From positions 1-48,141 of IMG/VR virus record IMGVR_UViG_3300017971_000377: 48,141 nt of DNA. One strand, 5' to 3'. The stretch's first letter is position 1, and every line of letters starts with the position of its first letter. The notes beneath the pieces were generated by a model, which was not told the DNA's origin, did no database searches, and saw only the letters and a list, made by a program, of their open reading frames with translations. A program made the position numbers and the translations under genes. Positions 30,413 to 38,182 of the stretch are shown here, piece by piece. Source of the stretch: a virus.

Positions 30413-31102
30413 ATGAGTAAAGAAATTTGGGTTAAATTAAGCGGCTATAAGTACGAATATGAAGTATCCAATTATGGTTATGTTAAATATTTAAAAAAAG
30501 GTAATTATGTTTATTTAACCAGAAGAGGAGGACAAAAAAGGGTTTTCTATACTTTTGTTTTGCAAGATGGAAAAACAAAAAATGTCTCAGTAGGCAAATT
30601 GATATTGACAACTTTTAAAGATCCAGGGTGTCAAGGATTACATGCTGCATATAAAGATGATGATTTTCGCAATTGTCATCTTGATAACTTATACTGGACG
30701 CTTCCATCTGGATTGACCGAACAAAATGTGGTTGATCTTAGAGAGGAGCAACGCAAGGGAGTGTCTTTAAAAGATTTATCAAAAAAATATGGTTTACATT
30801 TTCGTAGTATTAAAGACATAATTGACGGTCGCGTGTGGCCAACAGCGGGGAAGCATTTAAAAAAAGATAAGGAGGTTAAAGCTAAGCAAGAGGTTAAAGC
30901 TAAGCAAGAGGTTAAAGCTAAGCAAGAGGTTAAAGTTAAGCAAGTTAAGCAAAAAACTAACAAAGAATTAAAGAGGACAAAAAAGGAAATAAAAACTTTT
31001 TTAGTTTCTTCTGGTGAAAGAAGTCTTGTTATGGCAAGAATAGCCAAAGTTGAAGAGATGTGTGATGGTATTTTTCGTGATGGAAATACTTATTTGTTTT
31101 AA
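30413..31102 (+). CDS. NUMOD4-type protein with degenerate HNH region and KAKQEV repeats
   Basis: A 229-residue protein. The start (EIWVKLSGYKYEYEVSNYGY) is a NUMOD4 motif, the DNA-binding module of HNH homing endonucleases. A following segment (GLHAAYKDDDFRNCHLDNLYW) occupies the HNH position but lacks the usual NHxDGNxxNN spacing, so cleavage is doubtful. A helix-turn-helix-like part (DLSKKYGLHFRSIKDIIDG) comes next, then a six-residue KAKQEV repeat encoded by four 18-bp units. The protein may be a former homing endonuclease reused as a DNA-binding protein. A divergent relative is at 33460. Confidence 0.65.
   Translation: MSKEIWVKLSGYKYEYEVSNYGYVKYLKKGNYVYLTRRGGQKRVFYTFVLQDGKTKNVSVGKLILTTFKDPGCQGLHAAYKDDDFRNCHLDNLYWTLPSGLTEQNVVDLREEQRKGVSLKDLSKKYGLHFRSIKDIIDGRVWPTAGKHLKKDKEVKAKQEVKAKQEVKAKQEVKVKQVKQKTNKELKRTKKEIKTFLVSSGERSLVMARIAKVEEMCDGIFRDGNTYLF
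30872..30943. repeat. 18-bp tandem repeat x4 (encodes KAKQEV units)
   Basis: Four copies of the 18-base unit GAGGTTAAAGCTAAGCAA, with one change (C to T) in the fourth, followed by a partial copy. The period is a multiple of three, so length changes keep the frame. Confidence 0.9.
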
Positions 31103-31120
31103 AAAAGATAGGAGAGAATA

Positions 31121-32377
31121 ATGGATTTTGATTTATCAAGAAAAAGCACTTGGGGTTTAATAATAGCAGTAGGAATTATTGGTTTATTATTAATATGTTG
31201 GGGTAGGATGTTCGAAACTAATTCGGCAGGGTTTATGCAAGTAAAACAAGCAGCAATAACGGGAAATTTGTCCTGTAAAAGCAAACCTGGAATGTATCTC
31301 CAACTGTTCGGTGATATTTTCACTTATCCTGAAGCCACGACGTTTTACTTTACAGTTGATAAGGAAACCGGAGAAAAAAGAGATCAATCTTTACCTACTC
31401 GATTTAATGATGGAGCTAGGGCAAGCGTATCTGGCTCAGTCCGCGTTATATTGCCAACTGATTGTGAAGATCTAAAGCTTTTACATCGGAAGTTTAAAAG
31501 CGCTAAGGGAGTAATGGCGAAATTAGTTTTACCGGCCGTTCGTAAGGCATTATTTAATACAGGTCCCCATATGAGTGCAGCGGAAAGTTTTGCTGAGCGA
31601 CGTGGTGAATTTGCTGCATTAGTTGAAAATCAGCTAGTCAATGGGATTATCCTAGTAGAGAAAATTCAAGAGATAAAACCAGATCTTATTACTGGAGAGA
31701 ATAAAAAAATATGGGTATTAGTGAAAAAGCGATGCAGTGTGCTAGTAGATAAAGAGAGTTGCATTGATGGATATTTACGTGATCGTGCTGCATTTTTAGA
31801 TTTCAATGTAAAAGTTATCAATTTGGTTATTGACAATATTACGTATTCTCCTAAAGTGTTGGAACAAATTGAAACTCAACGAAAAGCACGGATGGATATT
31901 ATTACTCAGCAAGCACAGGCAAAACAAGCGGAAGCGCGTGCAGCGAAGGCTAACGCGGAAGCTAAGGCGCAAATCGCTGAGACACGAGCCAAGGAAGAGG
32001 TTCAGAAAACACAGCGTGTCGTACGGGCTGAGGCGGACAAGGAAGAAGCTATTTTAAGAGCACAGAAGAAAAAAGAAGTGGCTTTTCTTGATTTAGCTGC
32101 AGCTGAATTAGAGAAAAAAGCTAATATTTTACGCGGTGAAGGTGAAGCATCCCGTCGACGAGCTATTATGCACGCTGATGGAGCCTTATCTCAAAAATTA
32201 GAAGTTATGGCTCAGATTCATCAATATTATGCAGACGCTTTAGCCCATGCCAAACCTGGCGCTTTAGTTCCTCAGACGGTCATTGGTCAAGGAAAATCTT
32301 CCTCAGCTAACGATTTAATCCAATTGTTACTTGTGAAAACAGCTAAGGATTTGAATATAAATTCTAAATTAAAATAA
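31121..32377 (+). CDS. SPFH/Band 7 (stomatin/prohibitin-like) membrane protein
   Basis: A 418-residue protein. An N-terminal transmembrane segment (about 11-28) is followed by an SPFH domain (residues about 35-240). A long Ala/Lys/Glu-rich coiled coil (about 250-345, with AKQAEARAAKANAEAKAQ) is typical of HflK/HflC, prohibitin and flotillin. These proteins form cage-like rings on membranes and control proteases or membrane domains. A phage copy might shield phage membrane proteins or interfere with host HflKC-FtsH, which is inference. Neighbouring genes on both sides are also membrane proteins. Confidence 0.82.
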   Translation: MDFDLSRKSTWGLIIAVGIIGLLLICWGRMFETNSAGFMQVKQAAITGNLSCKSKPGMYLQLFGDIFTYPEATTFYFTVDKETGEKRDQSLPTRFNDGARASVSGSVRVILPTDCEDLKLLHRKFKSAKGVMAKLVLPAVRKALFNTGPHMSAAESFAERRGEFAALVENQLVNGIILVEKIQEIKPDLITGENKKIWVLVKKRCSVLVDKESCIDGYLRDRAAFLDFNVKVINLVIDNITYSPKVLEQIETQRKARMDIITQQAQAKQAEARAAKANAEAKAQIAETRAKEEVQKTQRVVRAEADKEEAILRAQKKKEVAFLDLAAAELEKKANILRGEGEASRRRAIMHADGALSQKLEVMAQIHQYYADALAHAKPGALVPQTVIGQGKSSSANDLIQLLLVKTAKDLNINSKLK

Positions 32378-32443
32378 CATTTATTCCTATCTGTAACTTA
32401 CCTTACATTCTTTTCAATAATAGTTAATCTAAAAAAGAAAATA

Positions 32444-32472
32444 TTGACTTATATCTGCAGATGTGCAATATT
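32444..32472 (+). promoter_or_regulatory. Sigma70-like promoter with ATCTGCAGAT operator
   Basis: TTGACT (32444-32449), a 17-bp spacer and AATATT (32467-32472). The spacer contains the perfect palindrome ATCTGCAGAT (32453-32462), followed by GTG, closely like the operator at 7221. It lies in the 136-base gap after the SPFH gene. Confidence 0.65.
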
Positions 32473-32513
32473 AATAAGACATAATTTTTCACTAAAAGGA
32501 GATATAAGAAAAT

Positions 32514-32834
32514 ATGTTACAATTGATATACTTTTTGTTGATTTGTTTTGGAATGACTAATATTGTTACAGGTAGTAATCTTAGAGTTTTTAAGTTTCTA
32601 AGGAAGAAGTCTAACCTTTTCAAATGTTCAATGTGTTTTGGGTTCTGGATAGGGGTGGTGTTAGGGGTATTTAATTTCATAACTCCTGCTAATTTATTAT
32701 CTATTCAGATTTATTATCCATGTTATCCATTTGTAAAATGGTTTATAAATGGATTTACTTGTGGGGTGATCAGCTCAGGATGGTGTTGGATCATAAGGGT
32801 GTTATTACATGCGTTAAAAGAAGATCAAATTTAA
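32514..32834 (+). CDS. DUF1360-like small membrane protein
   Basis: A 106-residue membrane protein. KCSMCFGFWIGVV matches the C-x-x-C-x-G-F-W-x-G signature of DUF1360-type phage proteins. Three hydrophobic segments are visible (about 1-20, 42-60 and 75-98). Family members have no assigned function. AAGGAG lies upstream of the ATG. Confidence 0.65.
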   Translation: MLQLIYFLLICFGMTNIVTGSNLRVFKFLRKKSNLFKCSMCFGFWIGVVLGVFNFITPANLLSIQIYYPCYPFVKWFINGFTCGVISSGWCWIIRVLLHALKEDQI

Positions 32835-32845
32835 AAGGAGAAAAA

Positions 32846-33268
32846 ATGGGATTTGCAGCATTTTTAACTACTGTGGGAGTTTTAATTCTATCTGTAGCGT
32901 TTATGATAGAATGTTTTATTATTGCTAAATTTATAGAAACTGTTTGGAATGGGGTTTTGCTTTGTGCTCAATTCACGTTTGGAACAATTATTACTATTAT
33001 AGGAGGTGTAACATATTATAACTGTTGGGCAATCAATCTAAGGTATTCTTATGAGGGAATGCGGCAAGAGGTTAAAAGCCTAATAACAGAGAGAACAGTT
33101 TTAGAGCAGCAATTGAGAAGAGTAGAAAGAGAATCACAAGAAAGGTTAGAAGGATTACAAAAAGAAATTAAAGTAGTACAAAAGGAATCCAACCTATTAA
33201 TGGATATTCCAGATCATTTTTTTTTAAACCAAATGAAAACAAGAAATTTAGGTGAAGTCAATGATTAA
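32846..33268 (+). CDS. Membrane protein with cytoplasmic coiled coil
   Basis: A 140-residue protein starting MGFAAFLTTV, with two transmembrane segments (about 5-25 and 35-58) and a coiled coil (about 70-115, VLEQQLRRVERESQERLEGL). The ATG at 32846 has AAAGGAG 6 nt upstream; the open frame begins earlier inside the previous gene but that start is not used. Confidence 0.65.
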   Translation: MGFAAFLTTVGVLILSVAFMIECFIIAKFIETVWNGVLLCAQFTFGTIITIIGGVTYYNCWAINLRYSYEGMRQEVKSLITERTVLEQQLRRVERESQERLEGLQKEIKVVQKESNLLMDIPDHFFLNQMKTRNLGEVND

Positions 33269-33458
33269 AAAGACCAATGCCTCCATGACGGGGGCTATAA
33301 ATTCCCTAGTGGAGAAATACAATAAACTGAAAAAAGAAAGCAATTTTCTTAAAAAGCAAATTCAGGAAAAAAATGCTGATGTCCAGGCAATTAAAAGCTA
33401 TCTTGAATATGGCTTACATGAAGATGCCTTAAATTATATAAGATTTAAAGCAATATAA
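33261..33458 (+). CDS. Small coiled-coil protein
   Basis: A 65-residue protein with a central coiled coil (VEKYNKLKKESNFLKKQIQE). The ATG at 33261 overlaps the previous stop; a GTG at 33252 is an alternative. It may pair with the coiled-coil membrane protein just upstream. Confidence 0.55.
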   Translation: MIKKTNASMTGAINSLVEKYNKLKKESNFLKKQIQEKNADVQAIKSYLEYGLHEDALNYIRFKAI

Positions 33459-33459
33459 A

Positions 33460-34158
33460 ATGGTAGAATGGAAGCCGTTGCGGGGCTATGAGTTATATCT
33501 AATATCATCAAATGGGGATATTAAAGATTTAATGACTGATCGATATCTGGTTGCGAGTTATCAAGAAAGTGGTCCAAGTGTATTGCTTTTTAGTGAGAAT
33601 GGATATACTCGCTGTAAAGTAGCAGATTTGGTTTTAAAAACTTTTTTGCGTCTCCCCGAAAAAGATGAGATTCTCTTTTTTTTTGATGGTAATTGTAATA
33701 ATGTAAATATTTCTAATCTTTCATGGAAAAAAAAGAAAGAGGAAGTTGTTAAAAAAAAGCAGCAAATTGCCGATGATTATGTCTGTGCAATCAAATGTTC
33801 ATTTTATTCGGGGAGCCGAAAGATTTCGCAATTAGCAGATTGTTATGATTTGGAAATTGAAGACATAAAAGATATTTTATTTAATCCTTGTTGGAACTAT
33901 ATTGATATTCCTGGAACGAAGATAATCGATAATAATGGTAAAAAAATTCCAGATAGAAAATTGCCTGAATTGGCGGTCTTTCTTAGAAAATGTAATAAGT
34001 ATTATAAAAAACGGAAAATAGACAAAGGAGATATTGAAGAGGGTAAAAACGAAGAAGAAGAATATGATGATTATGAAAAAGAACTCCCTGAAATGTCATT
34101 AAGAGAATTTAGGAACTTTATAAGAAATAAAAATGGAGATGATAATGAAAAAAAATGA
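33460..34158 (+). CDS. Second NUMOD4-like protein, degenerate HNH
   Basis: A 232-residue relative of the gene at 30413. WKPLRGYELYLISSNGDIKD fits NUMOD4. FFFDGNCNNVNISNLSW keeps the N..N..NL.W end of an HNH homing endonuclease, but the leading His is missing, so it is presumably inactive. The C-terminal third is strongly acidic (EEGKNEEEEYDDYEKE), which in phages often means a protein partner or DNA mimicry. It overlaps the next gene by 14 bases. Confidence 0.55.
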   Translation: MVEWKPLRGYELYLISSNGDIKDLMTDRYLVASYQESGPSVLLFSENGYTRCKVADLVLKTFLRLPEKDEILFFFDGNCNNVNISNLSWKKKKEEVVKKKQQIADDYVCAIKCSFYSGSRKISQLADCYDLEIEDIKDILFNPCWNYIDIPGTKIIDNNGKKIPDRKLPELAVFLRKCNKYYKKRKIDKGDIEEGKNEEEEYDDYEKELPEMSLREFRNFIRNKNGDDNEKK

Positions 34159-34660
34159 CAATTTTATGTTAAAGAAGCAAATAATTAAATATTTAGAACA
34201 AAAGCAGACTGCCAGTATTCATGATATTGTGATTAATACAGGTCAAGTTATACATAACATAAGAAAAGTACTTGAAGAATTAATTTTTTTAGGTTTTTTA
34301 AGAAAGGATAATAAACAAACAGATGCTTATGATCTATGTTTAGGAAGAAACTATAAAAAGAATCAATCTTGTTATAGCTTAGTAAAATATCCTCAAAGTG
34401 ATATTGATTTATTTCCAAAAAAGATAAAATACGTAGCCAGTAAAGTACAAGATCTTATCCAAGAACGCGGAGAAATGAGCATACCTCAAATTTCTATTGA
34501 GTTGAAAATTTCTCAACATTATGCAGGTCAAGTTTTGAAGAAATTAGAACAAAAAGGAAAGCTTGTTAGAGTTGTTAAGCCACAACGAACAGAAGAGGAG
34601 GTAAGAAGGAGGGTTAGAACAGTGGGAAGAAAAATGAGTTTTTTTTCCGTAAAGTGTTAA
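34145..34660 (+). CDS. Tandem winged-helix DNA-binding protein
   Basis: A protein of about 171 residues with two winged-helix-like repeats. The first reads KKQIIKYLEQKQTASIHDIV followed by VIHNIRKVLEELIFLGFL, and the second SKVQDLIQERGEMSIPQISI followed by QVLKKLEQKGKLVRV. The C-terminus is Arg-rich. It is a candidate transcription regulator for the phage operators. The ATG at 34145 is chosen because GGAG sits 6 nt upstream; two earlier in-frame ATGs (34133, 34139) exist. Confidence 0.65.
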   Translation: MKKNDNFMLKKQIIKYLEQKQTASIHDIVINTGQVIHNIRKVLEELIFLGFLRKDNKQTDAYDLCLGRNYKKNQSCYSLVKYPQSDIDLFPKKIKYVASKVQDLIQERGEMSIPQISIELKISQHYAGQVLKKLEQKGKLVRVVKPQRTEEEVRRRVRTVGRKMSFFSVKC

Positions 34661-34691
34661 TACAATTGGATTATGCATGGGAGGTTAACAA

Positions 34692-35666
34692 ATGAATACA
34701 ACATTATTTACTAATGAACAAGAAAAGTATACGATAGGTTGGGTCGCTGGAGGCGGGGAGATTAGAGAGGATGGAATTTGGATTAATTCTAAAAAAGATG
34801 TTTCTAAAATTACTGGTATTTCAACAGATGTTTTACGTTTAATCTATAATTATGTAGATTTAAGAAAGTGTGATTTTGACAATTATTTTATATTTGAAAA
34901 ATGGCTTACTATTAGGGGGTTATTTGACAATTGCGGAGAAATTCTTTACAACAATGAACCGCAGTGTATTATCAGCATTAAAGCTAACACTTGGCAAAAG
35001 CGAAAGTTGTGGTCCGATTTGCTTCAAAGAATATATCAATTTATTCATATTCCAGGAAGTTGGGAAAATGTAAATGATGGTTTTAAGATTACATGGCTGG
35101 GCAATAATGCATTAGATTTATTAGGTAAAGTGTACCATTGTCCAAATCAAAGTTCACGTATTTATTTAAGCGAAAATTATGATACATATATATATTTATG
35201 TGCATGGTATCCTTCAAAATTAAAATCTACAGGATTTAAATGGACAAAAACGGATCAGGCAGCACTCCCGCCTACCAAGGAAAAAATCTCAGATGCAGGA
35301 TATGATATTACTATTATTAAGGAAATTAAAACAATTGGTGATGTAACTTTTTATGATACAGGAATAAAAGTTCAGCCTGATTTTGGGTACTATTTTGACT
35401 TAGTGCCTCGTTCGTCTATATCAAAAACTGGCTACATGTTAGCGAACAATGTAGGAATAATTGATCGAGCTTATCGGGGGCCAATTATTGTAGCATTACG
35501 AAAAGTAGATCATTATACTGAAGATTTAAAGCTACCTTGTAAGATTGCTCAAATAATTCCTCGTCATATAGTTCATTTGCAACCGATTGAAGTCGATCAA
35601 CTGGATGAGACTGCTCGTGGCGAAGGTGGATTTGGTAGCACTGATTCTAAAAAAAGAGAACAATAA
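34692..35666 (+). CDS. dut: dUTPase fused to an inactive LAGLIDADG-like domain
   Basis: A 324-residue fusion. Residues 195-320 are a complete trimeric dUTPase with all five motifs: SDAGYD (200-205), PRSSISKTG (239), GIIDRAYRG (255), KIAQIIPR (284) and RGEGGFGSTD (309). Residues 10-150 look like a two-repeat LAGLIDADG homing-endonuclease fold, IGWVAGGGEI and IRGLFDNCGEI. The catalytic Asp of each repeat is replaced (Gly 21 and Cys 81), so DNA cleavage is not expected. It hydrolyses dUTP to dUMP, keeping uracil out of phage DNA. The N-terminal part may be a leftover or a DNA/regulatory domain. Confidence 0.8.
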   Translation: MNTTLFTNEQEKYTIGWVAGGGEIREDGIWINSKKDVSKITGISTDVLRLIYNYVDLRKCDFDNYFIFEKWLTIRGLFDNCGEILYNNEPQCIISIKANTWQKRKLWSDLLQRIYQFIHIPGSWENVNDGFKITWLGNNALDLLGKVYHCPNQSSRIYLSENYDTYIYLCAWYPSKLKSTGFKWTKTDQAALPPTKEKISDAGYDITIIKEIKTIGDVTFYDTGIKVQPDFGYYFDLVPRSSISKTGYMLANNVGIIDRAYRGPIIVALRKVDHYTEDLKLPCKIAQIIPRHIVHLQPIEVDQLDETARGEGGFGSTDSKKREQ

Positions 35667-35944
35667 TGCGATTTATTTACATAATAATAGGTATGCTTTT
35701 TGTTTTCGCTCTATGTAGAGGTGTTTTCACTGATAGTAATATAGTAGAAAATGCTTTAATAGCAAATGGCTTTCAAAATATTAGTATAATAGATAAAAGT
35801 TTTTTTCTTGTTGGCCTGAGAGGGTGCAGCGGAAAAGATGCAGCTTTATTTAAAACGAGAGCAATCAATCCAACCGGCAAGGACGTTGAGATTATTGTTT
35901 GTGTTGGGTGGCCTTTTAAGGGCGCTACAATTCGGGTGAAGTAA
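35666..35944 (+). CDS. Small exported or membrane-anchored protein
   Basis: A 92-residue protein with an N-terminal hydrophobic segment (residues 3-19, a signal peptide or anchor) and two Cys in the mature part. There is no lipobox. It overlaps the dUTPase stop (TAATG). Confidence 0.6.
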   Translation: MRFIYIIIGMLFVFALCRGVFTDSNIVENALIANGFQNISIIDKSFFLVGLRGCSGKDAALFKTRAINPTGKDVEIIVCVGWPFKGATIRVK

Positions 35945-36243
35945 TGAATATTTTTCAATTTGATGATATTAATTCTCGGGTAGAGAGAAGTATCGAACTG
36001 GCGGGCAACATGTTAGTAGAGGTTGCCCGTGCTATTGATTCTAAGGCTCAAGCTGGAGATGGCGGACCTATTGCGATAGGTGTTGAACTGGGAATAATGC
36101 TTATTCTTCGATCTCTTCATGTTGCAATAATGACTGATGAAGTAGATTTAGATCAAGCACGTAAAATACTTAAATCTATCAATGAGGATCTGACAGAAAG
36201 ATTTGATAACATTACTATTGCTGATAAAAGTAATAAAAACTAA
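35944..36243 (+). CDS. Hypothetical protein of a four-member small family
   Basis: A 99-residue protein. The segment IGVELGIMLILRSLHVAI and the following ILKSINEDLTERF align in pattern with the genes at 46495, 46851 and 47150, suggesting one expanded family. The start overlaps the previous stop. Function unknown. Confidence 0.55.
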   Translation: MNIFQFDDINSRVERSIELAGNMLVEVARAIDSKAQAGDGGPIAIGVELGIMLILRSLHVAIMTDEVDLDQARKILKSINEDLTERFDNITIADKSNKN

Positions 36244-36278
36244 TTAGTTATCAAAAAAATCAAAAAAAGGTTTAAAAA

Positions 36279-36557
36279 ATGAATTTGTCTGAGAAAGAAA
36301 TAGCAATTCCTGATTGGTGGGAGCCAATGAAGTCAATCAGACATTCGATGAATAGTTTAGATTTTGATTGTAATCTTATTGGTTTTTATAAAAAAGTTCG
36401 TTTATTGTTAAAAAGTTTACAGCAAATTGAAGAAATGGTTAAAATTGGGAATAAACTTCCATTAGGAGTTGCTAAATGGATGACAAGAAGAAGAATTGAA
36501 ATATTAAAAAGGACAAGAGAAGTGTTGGAAAATCAATTATCCAAAGAGAGGGTGTAG
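36279..36557 (+). CDS. Hypothetical helical protein, pair with next gene
   Basis: A 92-residue helical protein. FYKKVRLLLKSLQQIEEM is similar to LYKTVRLLINNLINFIEL of the next gene, so the two may be old tandem duplicates. Its stop overlaps the next start by one base. Confidence 0.55.
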   Translation: MNLSEKEIAIPDWWEPMKSIRHSMNSLDFDCNLIGFYKKVRLLLKSLQQIEEMVKIGNKLPLGVAKWMTRRRIEILKRTREVLENQLSKERV

Positions 36558-36874
36558 TGTTTAATCAAGAGATGATAAATAAGATTAACGAACTTGTGAA
36601 CGGATTAAATAAATATACTTATTCTTCGCCTCCTAATAATTCGTTGGATCTCTATAAAACAGTACGGTTACTGATAAATAATTTAATAAATTTTATAGAG
36701 TTAGAAGAGGCTATTGAAATAGAAGAATATTTTCGTATGAGAAAAATAGAAATTGGAGAGAGAGAGGATTTTGAAATTATGGCATTAAAAATGATAGAGA
36801 AATTGGTTCAAAAACAAATTTATCAACTTAATTTAAACTTGAAAAAAGCAGAGATAGAAACCAATGAAGTATAA
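36557..36874 (+). CDS. Hypothetical helical protein, GTG start
   Basis: A 105-residue helical protein related in its middle to the gene before it. It starts with GTG overlapping the preceding TAG, with GAGAGGG upstream. It ends 11 bases inside the next gene. Confidence 0.55.
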   Translation: MFNQEMINKINELVNGLNKYTYSSPPNNSLDLYKTVRLLINNLINFIELEEAIEIEEYFRMRKIEIGEREDFEIMALKMIEKLVQKQIYQLNLNLKKAEIETNEV

Positions 36875-37325
36875 AAACAAAGTATTAATGACACGATTGG
36901 TAACTACTGGTCCTAACCCCGAAATTCATGGGATAGCTCAAATTGTAATGTGGCCTCATATTCCTCCGGTTTTTCGATTTACTGAAAAAGCATTATGTTT
37001 TTTTCAAACTATTTTTCCTGAATATCGCCAAATTAATAAAGCATATGTCAAATGTATTGGCTATGGTTGGTTATTGGAATCACCTATGAGTGATGACGTG
37101 ATAAAGCGGGAGGCGGTAGGATCATATGCTGCTTGGCAAAGCGTGGTTGATTATGTGGATTGGTTATACCATGGAGATAGGAGTAATATTATTATTCAAG
37201 GTGTTCCAGATGATGAAAGTGTTTTACCTTTTGTTTGGGGATTGTATCAAGATTATTTAAAAATAATACAAACGGACGAACATCTTAGCCATGAATGGCC
37301 TTTTGTTAATTGCAAGGAAGGATAA
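36864..37325 (+). CDS. Hypothetical protein, possible degenerate DnaQ-like fold
   Basis: A 153-residue protein. Its start (MTRLVTTGPNPEIHGIAQI) mimics the first motif of DEDD 3'-5' exonucleases (DxETTGxNPExxEIIEI), but the catalytic Asp and Glu are Arg and Val. A later IIIQGVPDDESVLPFVWGLY could correspond to the second motif. If so, it is a non-catalytic relative. The similarity is weak and may be chance. Confidence 0.4.
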   Translation: MKYKNKVLMTRLVTTGPNPEIHGIAQIVMWPHIPPVFRFTEKALCFFQTIFPEYRQINKAYVKCIGYGWLLESPMSDDVIKREAVGSYAAWQSVVDYVDWLYHGDRSNIIIQGVPDDESVLPFVWGLYQDYLKIIQTDEHLSHEWPFVNCKEG

Positions 37326-37326
37326 A

Positions 37327-37680
37327 ATGGAATTACTGTTTACAATTAGTGGAATAATTAATATTGTTTTAAGCGTTTTATTATGGAAAAAAGAGAAGGC
37401 CATAAAGAAAGAGAGAGACAATCCAATCAGACTAGGTCATCACGTTATCATTAGAGATCTTGATGAGCAATATGACTATTGGGTAGGATTGCTAGTTGGA
37501 TATGACTCTATTGGTATTCCTTTAGTTCTCAATCAAAAAACTAAAATAGTATATGCTACAGAATATGCGATTATTGTTCTACACAATAAGGAGTTGGTTG
37601 AAAATTTAGATGAAATGCCACCCTTGGAGCAAATAGACTATTTAAGACCATTTAATTTAAATATGTTTAAAACATGCTGA
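37327..37680 (+). CDS. Small membrane-anchored protein
   Basis: A 117-residue protein starting MELLFTISGIINIVLSVLLW, an N-terminal transmembrane anchor, then a basic patch (KKEKAIKKER) and a soluble beta-rich region. AAGGA lies upstream of the ATG at 37327; an upstream in-frame ATG at 37291 is not used. Confidence 0.6.
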   Translation: MELLFTISGIINIVLSVLLWKKEKAIKKERDNPIRLGHHVIIRDLDEQYDYWVGLLVGYDSIGIPLVLNQKTKIVYATEYAIIVLHNKELVENLDEMPPLEQIDYLRPFNLNMFKTC

Positions 37681-38033
37681 AAGAATTAATAAAACAGGTT
37701 GTAGGATGTCAACAATGTGGAAGGTGTTGTAGAGGCTGTGTCGAAAAATTAGGTTATTTTCAAGTGCCTAGTGGATATTTATTGTCTGATGTTGTTAATG
37801 CTAATACGGTAGTAATCAATAATGCTATGACGCGGTTTCGTGTAATAGCTGAGCAGCATGGTTTTGATAAGGTAGATGGGTTTTTATCCGACACAGGATG
37901 TATTTTGCCTTACGATGTAAGGTCTATTACGTGCTTATCTTACTTTTGTGGTAATATTGTTGATATCGAAAATAGAAAAAAATTAGATAAATATTTGAAG
38001 TTATTACGCAAGAAGCGAAAATATTTATTTTAG
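37674..38033 (+). CDS. YkgJ-like Cys-cluster protein
   Basis: A 119-residue protein with CQQCGRCCRGC near the N-terminus and later GCILP...SITCLSYFC. This is the CxxCxxCC cluster layout of YkgJ/DUF-type proteins believed to chelate zinc or iron. Function in phages is unknown. It overlaps the previous gene by 7 bases and ends the operon before the 38118 promoter. Confidence 0.65.
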   Translation: MLKELIKQVVGCQQCGRCCRGCVEKLGYFQVPSGYLLSDVVNANTVVINNAMTRFRVIAEQHGFDKVDGFLSDTGCILPYDVRSITCLSYFCGNIVDIENRKKLDKYLKLLRKKRKYLF

Positions 38034-38082
38034 ATAACTTAACCGCACTACTTAAGCTTGCCTTGTTCAAAAAAACATTATC

Positions 38083-38093
38083 ATCTCTGAGAT
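38083..38093. promoter_or_regulatory. Short palindrome ATCTCTGAGAT upstream of the 38118 promoter
   Basis: An 11-bp 5-1-5 palindrome 25 bases upstream of the -35 box. It has the same shape as the ATCTGnCAGAT operators with one base pair changed, so it could be a related or upstream operator. Confidence 0.4.
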
Positions 38094-38117
38094 ATATAAA
38101 ATTTTTATAAAATTAAT

Positions 38118-38146
38118 TTGACATATTTTAGAGATAGTAGTACTCT
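38118..38146 (+). promoter_or_regulatory. Sigma70-like promoter
   Basis: A consensus TTGACA (38118-38123), a 17-bp spacer and TACTCT (38141-38146), 37 bases upstream of the next ATG. The spacing and -35 make this one of the best promoters in the window. Confidence 0.7.
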
Positions 38147-38182
38147 TTAGGTGAAGTTATTAAAAAAGGAAAGAAGGAAAAA

